From Branchiostoma floridae (lineage: Eukaryota > Chordata > Leptocardii > Amphioxiformes > Branchiostomatidae): a stretch of DNA of 62,000 nucleotides. The position numbers were made by a program, and so were the translations under genes. Position 1 is the first letter of the stretch; every line of letters starts with the position of its first letter. Shown one piece after another: positions 39,401 to 44,232 of the stretch. The notes under the pieces were generated by a model that saw nothing but the letters and a program-made list of their open reading frames with translations, ran no database searches and was not told where the DNA came from. The stretch covers positions 20,802,909 to 20,864,908 of the forward strand of contig NC_049979.1 of assembly GCF_000003815.2 (NCBI RefSeq), read 5' to 3'.

Positions 39401-40916
39401 TCAGGTCAAATGATAATGAAAGTCGTTGGTGAGTTGTGTTGTTTTGACACCATGTGGCCTCTGCCGACACAATTACATGATGTACATCTAAATGGGTAAA
39501 GCCTGTCGTGGTGTGTCAAAGGTCAGCCAATGATTTCATGGCTGGCCAGATTGGTACTCTCGCTGCTGATTTCACACTCCATAAATATCAGGCATAACAA
39601 AATAAAGGGTGGGGTTGCCACTTCCCAAAGTAAGGAAGGATATCAAATTGAAATATTTTATGTCTAGCTTAGGTTTATGTCTATGTTTCTTCCACATCCA
39701 AATTTGCATTTGAAAAACTACAAGCTTAATTGCAATATTTTGTACATGTAAAAAAGCAATGTGGGCAATCCCATCTCAGTTTCTCATAGTGTAACATTAG
39801 AAATTTTGTAAGCGTGTCACACAGAAATGATTTAGTGTGGCCAGTGGTAGGGATTTGAGGCTTGTCCAAAAGTGTACCCTGTCCATAAAGGGTGATATTC
39901 ATGGTCTGGTGCCCAGCTTATCAATCAATAATATAGGCCCATGGGATAGACTTATAGTCAAGTGGACATTGTCCGATCGCGAAATATAAAAAGGCACACG
40001 TACCTGTATGTATGACAATGAAATATGCCGGTGTATTTACCTGAAGTCTCCAGGTTGCTTTGCACTCAGTTATAGCACAGGTATTCCTGCTGGAAAATAT
40101 GGCAACATAACAAAAAAGACAAATGGATCAATAAGACAATCTTTATTGCAATCTTGGAAAATTGGGTGTAGGTGGTGTTGTGAGACGATTTTTCATCAGT
40201 TCAGCACGGTGCCACCTTGTTGGATGCGGGCCAACTACATTTTGTATTCCCAGAGCATCAATGAATCCAGAGTGAAGAATAATTGTACGTCTTTACTAAC
40301 ACATTTAGTCATTCGTCTGCCAGCATTAGTGATGTATAACATCAAACAGTGGTTCATAATGTATGCCATCATTTTCCAATATCGCTAAAATGTCAGTTCA
40401 TGCAGAAAGAACACATCACTGTCTTTGAGAAATGTAAAAATGAATCTGCATTACTGTTTGCAAACGATGTAGGTTACATCAAACCATGTACACGTGTACA
40501 TTTTGTACCATATCACAAACACACAGTGGTGTCTGAATTAGATTCCATTGTACTTGTTACTAACCCACTTACTCAGTGCCATACGGTATCCACCAGTTAG
40601 TGGCCCATTGGTTTTCATTGGTTGATTCCATGATTTGTTTTTTATCTCCAGTGCTGTAGCATACTTCTATGTTGTCTATGATAAATTATTAAATGACACC
40701 AAACATGAAATCAAGGCAGATATTCATGTTGTTGTTTATCTTTTCCCACCACTGACATCGCAGGGTGGGTATAGGGAGGAGGACGGACTGAATAACGCGG
40801 AGCTGGACTTGTCGTCACGGAAACCCGCCTCCCGGAGGCCCATCGTGGACCCTAAGGACACCATGGACATGGACTACCCCACCCTCAGACAACAAACCAC
40901 CTCCCCTTATGTTTGA
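3393..40916 (+). CDS. five-Ig-domain transmembrane adhesion receptor (split gene)
   Basis: Gene-level entry; coding exons are listed separately. Predicted main product is about 745 aa: signal peptide 1-24, Ig domains at 25-137, 138-241, 242-337, 338-429 and 430-533, stalk 534-552, transmembrane helix about 555-577, cytoplasmic tail to 745. Intradomain Cys pairs fall at 50/117, 163/219, 266/313, 370/410 and 454/515, each with a Trp in strand C. All extracellular introns are phase 1, the classic pattern for shuffled Ig exons. Domain 1 is V-like (Asp-x-Gly-x-Tyr-x-Cys) and the rest are I/C2-like. Five Ig domains plus one helix fits Kirrel, MCAM/ALCAM or nectin-like adhesion proteins. Domain 5 looks most Kirrel-like to me, while the C-terminal -Tyr-Val recalls the nectin afadin-binding end. 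The likely role is homophilic or heterophilic cell adhesion at the plasma membrane. The orthologue is unassigned. Confidence 0.85.
3466..6803 (+). other. first intron, left part; no gene seen
   Basis: AT-rich intron DNA between the signal-peptide exon and the retrotransposon. No exon-like ORF with matching splice sites was found. It contains scattered short frames without recognisable domains and one everted half-site pair listed separately. Confidence 0.5.
5183..5211. promoter_or_regulatory. inverted TTGACCTTG / CAAGGTCAA pair
   Basis: Two exact 9-bp arms, TTGACCTTG (5183-5191) and CAAGGTCAA (5203-5211), separated by 11 bp. Each contains the extended nuclear-receptor half-site TCAAGGTCA or a close match, known for ERR and SF-1 type receptors. 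It could be an intronic regulatory site or a chance hairpin. Confidence 0.3.
6804..6963 (+). repeat. 5' LTR, 160 bp
   Basis: Begins CGCCATAGTTATG and ends CTACTGACG; it reappears base for base at 12410-12569. It lacks the usual TG...CA ends. A perfect CRE (TGACGTCA) lies at 6836-6843 and could act as promoter element. A TTATTAAA stretch downstream is a possible weak TATA-like box. No AATAAA is seen. Confidence 0.88.
6964..6987 (+). promoter_or_regulatory. retrotransposon primer-binding site
   Basis: TGGTAGCAGCGATAGGATTC starts at the first base after the 5' LTR. TGG complements the universal tRNA CCA end, and TGGTAGCAG also matches the start of initiator-Met-type binding sites. The following bases diverge from vertebrate initiator tRNA, so another tRNA is possible. 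The TTCGAA heptad suggests complementarity reaching the T-loop. Confidence 0.75.
7037..11923 (+). CDS. gag-pol polyprotein of LTR retrotransposon
   Basis: 1628 codons without interruption; the first ATG follows the PBS by about 50 bp. Residues 1-240: gag-like region. Residues 278-296: CCHC-like knuckle with spacing Cys-x2-Cys-x9-His-x4-Cys. Aspartic protease: Asp-Ser-Gly-Ala at 376-379. Reverse transcriptase: palm Asp757 (Ser-Asp-Leu-Thr) and Asp823-Asp824, where the catalytic box reads Ile-Ala-Asp-Asp instead of the usual aromatic-x-Asp-Asp. RNase H: Asp973, Glu1014, Asp1043, Asp1091. Integrase: HHCC zinc site from His1220 to Cys1255, then catalytic Asp1287, Asp1344 and Glu1380 with exactly 35 residues between the last two. 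A chromo/GPY-F-like basic domain (about 1475-1530) and a Pro-rich tail follow. Gag and pol are fused in one frame, so no frameshift signal is needed. All key catalytic residues are present. Confidence 0.93.
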   Translation: MASNRTRKQWPLTTSETITSFESWKNNLVYGLSLDPNFAPFLAPGATWQKQSRGVENRGLLADGEDVPEAQRKTAAQKAAILDMLLGQIANFCPIIARSRICKASVSLNDIWQTIRLHFGFQSTGGYFLDIANIKLEPNEKPEDLYQRLCAAVEDSMLTAAGPITHHGEAMTADEELTPSLENFIVLTWLKLIHPDLPALIKQRYGPELRNKTLASIKPEISLALSSLLDELRSTEDIRTLRLTQNRQPYRKYPSTRPQGAKTKFKTNSNTKSSPATCPLCEQVGRPAFDHYLSVCPYLPAKDKKYMVRTRAVEIDDVYDVDDDIHSDEEEEPSICQAKTISPVPEPSPHVSRVAIRASPHLDAFHHGQTVRILLDSGAESSMIRADEAKRLGLRINPNTTQTPSQADGGRMSGMLGECTTTFYRQKLPLRFEALVVTDLASPIIAGSPFLEANGFTIDFTQRQIRLPDGSISSYTPSVKRHNPHIHRISHNLIRMQDKSTTLWPSDFLELQLPEDLKDYPDVALEPRLDSLSTQQAKAFHQGTYHNIAGYIRVPNISCAPVHIAKNMHLFNAVPVVSVVSPSPTLRSSTVPPDQPPSYQHQPFSDSVHLDPNNILSSTQRYAMSSALQEFDQVFNPQFPGYNGAVGPIQAVVNMGPAQPPQRKGRLPLYGKNRLVELQHTLDDLESKGVIATPEDAQTVVEYLNPSFLVNKPNGGHRLVTAFTDVAKYCKPQPSLLPNVNMVMRQIACWKYIIVSDLTSAYHQIPLHPNSRKYCGIVTPYKGIRVYCRSAMGMPGSETALEELMSRVLGDLLMRGIVAKIADDLYCGGNTFQELLANWKEVLTALRASDLRLSPSKTIICPATTTILGWHWNQGQISASQHTLCTLATCSPPPSITALRSFIGSYKALSRVIPGTSVLLGPLDNLVAGRSSGDPIQWSDEMLEVFRKAQRGLDQHQAVVLPRPDDELWLATDAAARPTGIGATLFLRRNNNTRVAGFFSCKLKPHQRQWLPCELEALAITSALKHFKPFFIQTTKPAFLVTDSKPCVQAVEKLRRGEFSHSPRVSTFLAAISQFPISVQHISGKHNLSTDYASRHALECSDSKCQVCSFVHALSEEPVINTTTLSSASNLDLPVYTSRQAWHAIQNSCSSLRRVFAHLQQGTRPSKKDTKARDVKSYLSRVTIAPDGLLIVPNRDMFGVTRDRIVVPRQVAHGLATAIHLRIGHPTCHQLKAVFSRYFFALNMDAVLHQVSDACDQCASLKRQLPIPPSFTTQPPPSTVLTSFAADVMRRARQQILVVRECSTSFTSTQLISSETSTSLRDGLVALCTPLRLLDGPPAVIRCDPAPGFQALINDPWLTEHRLQIEVGHHKNVNKNPIAERAIEELREELRKIDPLGQPITPAQLAVVTASLNTKVRSNGLSSREYLYQRDQFSGEQLPLSDNRLLEEQHRRRSENHAPSAKSKCPKAGLAPTPTFHVGDLVYVHSDRDKSQARSRYLVTAVEKDWIYISKFTGRQLRARSYKVRSAECYPVPCQVPPQQRQTVPSDDDNNDDSDPEDPIPSAPANDPVPAEDLVPVNGPLPELNDPPNTPPPLPELHNPPDTPPPLPQRQSDRCRRQPRYLKDFVLS
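11990..12345. repeat. 3' non-coding tandem repeats of the retrotransposon
   Basis: Between the pol stop and the polypurine tract, the motif ACTCCAA(A/G)GTTA recurs about five times. The last two units are near-identical 80-bp repeats beginning CATAGTCATACCATGG at 12176 and 12256. No coding potential. Confidence 0.75.
12384..12402 (+). promoter_or_regulatory. polypurine tract for plus-strand priming
   Basis: AAAAAAAGGAAAAGAAGAG, 19 uninterrupted purines, ends seven bases before the 3' LTR. That is the expected position and composition for a plus-strand primer. The 7-base gap (TAAATCA) is slightly unusual. Confidence 0.75.
12410..12569 (+). repeat. 3' LTR, 160 bp, identical to the 5' LTR
   Basis: Same 160 bases as 6804-6963 by direct reading, including the CRE at 12442-12449. 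The flanking CTG at 12570 matches the CTG before the 5' LTR. Confidence 0.88.
12906..13844. mobile_element. non-autonomous hAT-like DNA element with internal 195-bp repeats
   Basis: Terminal inverted repeats of 16 bp: CAGAGGCGGCGGCACC (12906-12921) and GGTGCCGCCGCCACTG (13829-13844), one mismatch. CAGNG is the typical hAT start. ATAAG flanks both ends (12901-12905 and 13845-13849), a possible 5-bp target duplication, shorter than the usual 8. Inside are four tandem units anchored on TTTCCTGCATTT at 13062, 13264, 13460 and 13649. There are G-rich hairpins such as TCCGGGGGCATTCCCCCCCGGA-type (about 13007-13027) and a GGGCCGAAGGCCC-like palindrome. No transposase frame is recognisable; short ORFs here are repeat translation. 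Confidence 0.75.
16033..16280. repeat. direct duplicate, copy 1
   Basis: Shares about 230 bp with 16477-16708: starts ACAACAGACAGATTTCGTAA, passes GCCGCCAT and GTTGACGACGAAAAATCC, ends TCATGACAAAATCTAG(C/T)GACAA. Several substitutions and small indels separate the copies. GCCGCCAT with flanking T is the reverse of a YY1-type AAnATGGCGGC site. Confidence 0.85.
16477..16708. repeat. direct duplicate, copy 2
   Basis: Second copy of the unit at 16033-16280, offset by about 440 bp. It retains the YY1-like GCCGCCATCTTTT and the closing TCATGACAAAATCTAGTGACAA. Confidence 0.85.
19525..19624. other. assembly gap of 100 N
   Basis: Exactly 100 undetermined bases, the standard placeholder for unknown length. 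Open frames that run across it are artefacts. Confidence 0.99.
23922..24260 (+). CDS. Ig receptor exon 2: Ig domain 1 (V-like)
   Basis: Acceptor CTCACACAG|AT and donor TTTTAG|GTAAGA, both phase 1; 339 bp, so symmetrical. It encodes residues 25-137. Cys50 and Cys117 form the core disulphide, with Trp in Ile-Thr-Trp and the Asp-Glu-Gly-Thr-Tyr-Arg-Cys motif of V-set strands E-F. The upstream ATG at 23864 only appears to start an ORF; that part is intron. Confidence 0.9.
24261..24608 (+). other. intron between Ig1 and Ig2
   Basis: 348 bp from GTAAGA to a pyrimidine-rich CCCTCCCCAG acceptor. Nothing else seen. Confidence 0.8.
24609..24920 (+). CDS. Ig receptor exon 3: Ig domain 2 (I/C2-like)
   Basis: Phase 1 on both sides, 312 bp. 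Encodes residues 138-241 with Cys163 and Cys219, Thr-Trp-Phe in strand C and an Asn-Gly-Ser glycosylation site directly after. Donor CAAT|GTAAGT is strong. Confidence 0.9.
24921..25507 (+). other. intron between Ig2 and Ig3
   Basis: 587 bp, AT-rich, no ORF of interest. The acceptor is TTTTTCTATCAG. Confidence 0.8.
25508..25795 (+). CDS. Ig receptor exon 4: Ig domain 3
   Basis: Phase 1 on both sides, 288 bp. Encodes residues 242-337, opening with the Tyr-Pro-Pro linker that is common between Ig domains of adhesion receptors. Cys266 and Cys313, Ile-Arg-Trp in strand C, and Asn-Gly-Thr-Tyr-Arg-Cys with a glycosylation sequon. The donor TACT|GTGAGT is good. Confidence 0.9.
25796..26149 (+). other. 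intron between Ig3 and Ig4
   Basis: 354 bp. The acceptor assigned at GGAAG|AC lacks a good pyrimidine tract. The earlier TTCAG at 26145 would put a stop codon across the junction, so 26150 is the better start. Confidence 0.6.
26150..26425 (+). CDS. Ig receptor exon 5: Ig domain 4
   Basis: 276 bp, phase 1 at both ends when started at 26150, giving Tyr-Phe-Ala-Pro after the split codon. Residues 338-429, Cys370 and Cys410 only 40 apart (short I-set form), Leu-Gln-Trp in strand C, Gly-Thr-Phe-Thr-Cys in strand F and an Asn-Val-Thr sequon. Donor AAAG|GTAAGA is strong. Confidence 0.85.
26545..26856 (+). CDS. Ig receptor exon 6: Ig domain 5
   Basis: 312 bp, phase 1 to phase 1, acceptor TCAACCCAG. 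Residues 430-533, Cys454 and Cys515, Val-Glu-Trp in strand C, Gly-Arg-Tyr-Val-Cys-Lys-Ala in strand F. The Arg-Pro-Asp-Ile-Ile-Gly opening and the long C-E region are reminiscent of Kirrel domain 5. Confidence 0.9.
26857..27239 (+). other. intron between Ig5 and stalk exon
   Basis: 383 bp, AT-rich, acceptor TTATCCTTTCAG. Nothing else recognised. Confidence 0.75.
27240..27284 (+). CDS. Ig receptor exon 7: stalk (15 codons)
   Basis: 45-bp exon with a good acceptor (CCTTTCAG|CC) and donor AATG|GTATCC, phase 1 both sides. Encodes [15 protein letters not shown] before the membrane exon. If the weaker donor is ignored, translation continues for five codons to a TAA at 27299-27301, which would give a secreted form lacking the helix. 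Confidence 0.65.
27302..29299 (+). other. intron between stalk and transmembrane exons
   Basis: About 2 kb without a supported exon. No repeats large enough to report. Confidence 0.6.
29300..29413 (+). CDS. Ig receptor exon 8: transmembrane helix
   Basis: 114 bp, phase 1 to phase 1, acceptor ATCCTACAG and donor AAAG|GTAAGA. It encodes Ser-Asp-Thr-Thr followed by about 23 hydrophobic residues (Ile, Val, Leu runs), then the stop-transfer cluster His-Lys-Arg. This establishes type I topology after the signal peptide. Confidence 0.9.
29758..29886 (+). CDS. possible cytoplasmic cassette exon (43 codons)
   Basis: An open stretch from acceptor GATATAG|CT to donor TTTAG|GTAGGA, 129 bp, phase 1 to phase 1, so it can be inserted between the transmembrane exon and the exon at 31443 without changing frame. 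It would add Met-Ala-Ala-Val-Val-Gly, then an acidic Tyr-Glu-Leu-Ala-Gly region. An alternative in-phase acceptor (ACAAG|CC) lies at 29786. The upstream pyrimidine tract is poor, so this could be chance. Confidence 0.35.
29887..31442 (+). other. intron in cytoplasmic-tail region; no gene seen
   Basis: About 1.5 kb AT-rich. Short ORFs have no domain or splice support. It ends in a long pyrimidine tract (TTTTCTCTTCTTTTTCAG). Confidence 0.6.
31443..31470 (+). CDS. Ig receptor exon 9: 28-bp cytoplasmic microexon
   Basis: Excellent acceptor (CTTCTTTTTCAG|GC) and donor GGAAG|GTAGTT. Starts phase 1, completing Gly, reads Glu-Pro-Glu-Thr-Gly-Lys-Gly-Gly, and ends phase 2, which fits both acceptors of the next exon. 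Confidence 0.65.
32138..32339 (+). CDS. Ig receptor exon 10: cytoplasmic tail
   Basis: Encodes [13 protein letters not shown] then a Ser/Pro-rich stretch, 67 codons after the split Arg. Two acceptors fit: TATAG at 32137 and CTGCAG at 32122; the latter adds five codons (Tyr-Val-Ser-Tyr-Arg register) in the same frame. No GT donor fits. The best end is AAG|GCATGT at 32339, a GC-AG intron that leaves phase 0 and matches the next exon. Confidence 0.75.
32478..32522 (+). CDS. Ig receptor exon 11: cytoplasmic, 15 codons
   Basis: Acceptor CTTGGTATAG|GTC and donor TTCAG|GTAGGA, phase 0 to phase 0. Encodes [15 protein letters not shown], a Thr/Pro/Glu-rich spacer. Confidence 0.65.
32738..33290. repeat. 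left inverted arm of Tc1 element
   Basis: 553 bp, reverse complement of the right arm with scattered mismatches and indels. The minus strand of this arm carries transposase 3' sequence, for example GGTGGGATCCGAAGAACAC near 33137-33155. Confidence 0.85.
33381..34150 (+). pseudogene. Tc1-like transposase, truncated and with in-frame stops
   Basis: Recognisable from the end of the DNA-binding region (Asn-Pro-Arg-Leu-Thr-Ala-Arg-Asp-Leu) through the DDE catalytic core. First acid: Phe-Asp-Ala at 33605 (canonical Ser-Asp-Glu). Second: Gln-Asp-Asn-Asp-Pro-Lys near 33874. Third: Pro-Ile-Glu-Asn-Phe-Trp at 33980. The amino-terminal helix-turn-helix is missing, replaced by the inverted arm. TAG at 33839-33841 and TGA at 33953-33955 interrupt the frame, so no active enzyme is made. 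Confidence 0.85.
33857..34387. repeat. right inverted arm of Tc1 element
   Basis: 531 bp, inverse of 32738-33290, containing the transposase 3' end and the terminal repeat. A transcript through the intron could fold into a long hairpin with a loop of about 560 nt. Confidence 0.85.
34390..35398 (+). other. intron remainder after Tc1; no gene seen
   Basis: About 1 kb of AT-rich intron ending in the acceptor TTCTCCACTGTAG at 35398. No recognisable features. Confidence 0.6.
35399..35449 (+). CDS. Ig receptor exon 12: basic cytoplasmic exon
   Basis: Acceptor CCACTGTAG|AAA and donor AATCG|GTACGC, phase 0 to 0, 17 codons: [17 protein letters not shown]. The donor sequence CAAATCGGTACGC is repeated 18 bp downstream; using the second donor extends the exon to 35467 and adds six codons in frame. 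Confidence 0.6.
35968..35974 (+). CDS. possible 7-nt microexon
   Basis: TATAATG between TACACAG and GTAAGG. It would be read Tyr-Asn plus one base, shifting phase 0 to phase 1 and opening the short terminal exon at 36231. Very weak statistical support because of its size. Confidence 0.15.
36231..36259 (+). CDS. possible short alternative terminal exon
   Basis: Acceptor GGTTTATTGCAG. Read in phase 1 it encodes Leu-Pro-Pro-Asn-Gly-Thr-Val-Glu then TGA; in phase 0 it gives Val-Tyr-His-Gln-Met-Ala-Gln then TAG at 36252. Either could end a shorter tail isoform. Speculative. Confidence 0.15.
36260..38323 (+). other. intron in tail region; one unassigned ORF
   Basis: The ORF at 37584-37949 contains a stretch with acceptor-like CAACTTCAG at 37628, a phase-0 start and a possible donor CGCTG|GTGAGA, encoding a duplicated Ile-Arg-Leu-His-(Phe/Leu) motif from the repeat ATAAGGCTTCATTT. 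I could not recognise it, and it may be non-coding. Otherwise AT-rich intron. Confidence 0.35.
38324..38411 (+). CDS. alternative acidic tail exon A
   Basis: Acceptor GTTTACAG and donor AGCC|GTACGT; phase 0 start, phase 1 end (88 bp). Encodes Glu-Lys-Ser-Leu-Leu-Leu-Thr-Ser, then an Asp/Ser/Glu-rich casein-kinase-2-like stretch, then Asp-Tyr-Arg-Glu-Ser. Homologous to exon B at 38555 in both protein and flanking intron sequence. Read through, it stops at a TGA 8 codons later. Confidence 0.55.
38555..38648 (+). CDS. alternative acidic tail exon B (duplicate of A)
   Basis: Acceptor GCTTGACAG and donor AACC|GTAGGT; phase 0 to 1, 94 bp. Encodes [13 protein letters not shown], then a more basic end (His-Thr-Ser-Arg-Asn). 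Only 143 bp separate it from exon A. Joining A directly to B shifts the frame into a TGA within eight codons, so the two should be mutually exclusive. Confidence 0.55.
38887..38954 (+). CDS. possible terminal exon for the acidic isoforms
   Basis: Acceptor GATTTTCTTAG; read in phase 1 after exon A or B it gives [11 protein letters not shown] and stops at TGA 38952-38954. If exons A or B instead join the exon at 40764, they read Arg-Trp-Val-stop. Confidence 0.25.
38955..40763 (+). other. last intron; no gene seen
   Basis: 1.8 kb, AT-rich. ORFs at 40008-40388 and 40349-40600 carry no recognisable domain and no matching splice sites. It ends in the acceptor CTGACATCGCAG. Confidence 0.55.
40764..40916 (+). 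CDS. Ig receptor last coding exon: C-terminal tail
   Basis: Read in phase 0 it gives 50 codons with coding-like GC-rich third positions: Gly-Gly-Tyr-Arg-Glu-Glu-Asp-Gly-Leu, several charged clusters and a Met-Asp-Met-Asp-Tyr-Pro-Thr-Leu motif, ending Thr-Thr-Ser-Pro-Tyr-Val then TGA. The terminal Tyr-Val resembles PDZ ligands; nectins end Glu/Ala-x-Tyr-Val and bind afadin. Pro at -2 is atypical. It connects with the phase-0 ends at 32522 or 35449. Confidence 0.75.
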   Translation, partial: GGYREEDGLNNAELDLSSRKPASRRPIVDPKDTMDMDYPTLRQQTTSPYV

Positions 40917-43900
40917 TAGCTTCCCTGTACAGTCATGTTCAGTCTTACCATCCCAGAAATGAACCTACTTTCATCATCTAGTATTCAACAGCAAATGTTT
41001 CTTTGCTAACGGAGCTGGTCACAAAATTTATAACAACCCCAAGTACATGTATTTATAGTCCTTTTCTTGCCAACATATTTTTAAACTTTATTTTTGCATT
41101 TATGTATTTTATAGGGTCACATCTGTTTATAGCAGGTATAGACCATGACATCTCATGTTTTCTTGCCATTGTTTTTATGAATGATTTTTAGTTTTGTGAT
41201 TGAAGCCATGTTGTTTTTACCTGTACATAGTAATTTTTGTTAATTGCAGTCTTTTTACTAATATCCAATGTCTTTCTGTGTCATAAGCTTATACCAAATG
41301 TGAAAAAATCTGTTGAGATTGACAATGCCCAAATATCCTGGCATAAGGAACTGATAACAAAAATGCAAAAGACCATGCTACATAGCATTCACAGATACAA
41401 GTATTCCTGTCCTTTGTGAGAGTCAGAAGAATTCTTGAGTTGTGTTAAAATTGAAGAGTCACATTGAAGTTGTGTTTAACTGCTTCAACTTGCAGTGTTT
41501 TATTGTTTTTCACTGACAGTATCTCATACAGCAATTCATTGAGCTACTTATCACAGTCCCATTTGAAAAGTACTTAATATAAGAGAAAAGAGAAGAAAGT
41601 CAAGTTTTGATGTTATGTCTTTGAAGGTGTGAACCTACTCAGTACTGAGGACTACCAATGAATAATATTGAGTAATTTACGATGTACATGTACATGGCTC
41701 ATGTAGGCTACAAAGGATAGGGCTGCTTGTCTTTTACACCATGACCACCAGTAGCACCTTGTGCACATTGGAATGGAATACAAACTACACACAAATGGTC
41801 TCAAGCTTTATTTTCAAAAGGATATTTTTGCAGTTGTCAATCTCAGCTTGTACAAGAACTCAGTGGAGTTTCTTTTTGTTTGTATCAGAGCTGGTCTCTG
41901 CAATATGTCACACAAAAAACATGTAAGTCGAAACAATGGTTGTGGAAATTTTGGTGCAACGTCTTCAAGTGTAGCAGCACTCCAGTTGGTTAACTAAATT
42001 AGATACAGGCAAGTCCAGCCAACATTGAAAATCTCTACAAATATGAAAAATGTAAAAAAAAAAAAGAAATCATGTTACTCCAGCATGGTAAATGTCATAA
42101 GATTGCACCTTACTGGTTGAAAGGCGTATGCTGTGACGTGTACTGGCTGCTGTGTTTGTTGACGAGTTGCGCTGCTTATGCCATTTGTCATGACAGTTTC
42201 TTTCAGAATATTTGTTGTATATCGTCATTTTGTATCGGTAGCAGTTAAGCATTGGTGGAGCAAAAATTGTCTGATTGTGATCATGATCTGCAGCTACAAC
42301 TGAATGAGATTGAGCCCTGTGAATGACACTGTACAGGAATTACTTAACGCAATGTGTGAAATTTGCATGTGTACTTTGTGCGTGCCGCAGGCATTGTCAG
42401 AAGAGAGCATAGGGCTAGAATCTTGTGGCGTGTGTGCCTAGAGATGTGCATTGTACAGGACGACTGTGTATCGATTGCATGCATTTGTAAGCAGGCATTT
42501 GAAATTGAAATACATGTAAGCACCATGCAGGTGGTAGGCGCAGTTGCCCTGTATTTGCCGAGGTTTCATAAATTTTTGATGCTAAGGGTATCATTATGTT
42601 GTAAATTAGATAGTCTTCCTGCTAAGCTTCATTGGACTTTACATAGATTAGCCGATCCAAGTGTCACGGTCTAATGACAGTTTGATGTATGAAGCAGCCT
42701 ACGCCACCCTTGGGCAAACTGCGCTTCAATTTTCAGATGTTTTGGGGGAAGGGGGGAATGCATAAATAGTGCCTGTAGATATATTTTTTAAAGAAGATGC
42801 TTCTCTGTAATGGTCTAACATTGGTTCCAGTGTATTCTGAATAACGTGTATCAAATGCTGCATGCCTATGTAATTGTTAACAAATTGTATAGAAATCATA
42901 ATGTAGAGTACTTCTAATTGGTTATTCTATTGTATTCTCATTTTGCTAATCTCGAGGATTGTATGCAACAGTCAAATCTTCTTATTTCTCTTGAGTTATT
43001 CCTAGGAGCTGATGTGATGCTATTCTTAAGGTCTGTAGAGAACTGTTTGCTTTTATTGGCATTACTTACAGCAACACTTGGGTTATAGAGCAGGGTTATT
43101 TGTTGCATGCATATCTAGACAGGCATCAGCACTGTGATCTATCAATTACCACAGTGTCACACAATCTCTTTGCTTGTGCCAAAGATCGATGCACAGATTT
43201 CGTACAGCAAGCAATTTTAGGTTTTGGTAAGAAAGCATGTACAGACATTGTTGCCTTTGAAATGTGATAATTCTACAGTGATTGTCTCCCACAAAAAATT
43301 CTGCACACGCGAGCACCTGGCCCATTGAGTGATACAGTCTGCAGTGGTCAGCCGCAGTCATATCTCCAGTCATCAGGGCACGCCATCCTGCAAGCCAAGA
43401 AAATGGGCCTTTTAAGATGTCTCCTGCTGATAGAAGAGGCTGCCGGCACATGTAGGATGGACCTTAGTTAAACCAGATGAAATGGTTGTGTTTTTATGTG
43501 TTGATTGGGTTTGTCTTATCTACACATAGGACACAAGGACATATATTGTATTTTTGTGTGCAAATCTCTTGTCAATTTCAAGGTACTGTTTGTAAGATTG
43601 ATGACCAATGGTTTCATAGCATTTGTTTTTTTAAAATTCTGGAATTCGTCCAAGATGTTTGAAAGAAATTACATTATATTTGCAATTACAATGATATGAG
43701 GAACAATGCTTGAGATGATTAAGACATACATGTAAGCTGATTGTCTGAAATATTGTGCCTCTACATACATGTAGTACTGTAAGCATTAGTTACCTTCAAA
43801 TATCAGGCATTGAATTTTGCTGGTGCCCATGTAATTTGGGACCTTTTCCTTTTTTTCCAGAAAAGTGTACTGGTAATGTTCCAAGCTCTGCCAATCTTAC

Positions 43901-44009
43901 AAACAGGGCTTTATGATTTTATGCAGACTTGTACAATTGTGATATGTTTTTTCATTGTCCAAAATGTTAGTACATGTATCGTTGAAGAGGTTCATCAGTC
44001 ACGTATGTT

Positions 44010-44232
44010 TAAGTTACTATCAATTTTCTTCGAACAATGACTGTTTATTAAAGGTAGAGAACGTACCTCCAAATTTTNNNNNNNNNNNNNNNNNNNNNNN
44101 NNNNNNNNNNNNNNNNNNNNNNNNNNNNNNNNNNNNNNNNNNNNNNNNNNNNNNNNNNNNNNNNNNNNNNNNNNNNNACGTTCTCTACCTTTAATAAACA
44201 GTCATTGTTCGAAGAAAATTGATAGTAACTTA
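44010..44232. repeat. exact 55-bp inverted repeat flanking an assembly gap
   Basis: 44010-44064 and 44178-44232 are exact reverse complements, separated by 13 bases and the 100-N gap (44078-44177). Either a large palindrome that broke the assembly or a misjoined end. Confidence 0.9.
44078..44177. other. assembly gap of 100 N
   Basis: Placeholder of 100 undetermined bases between two inverted arms; true size unknown. Confidence 0.99.
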
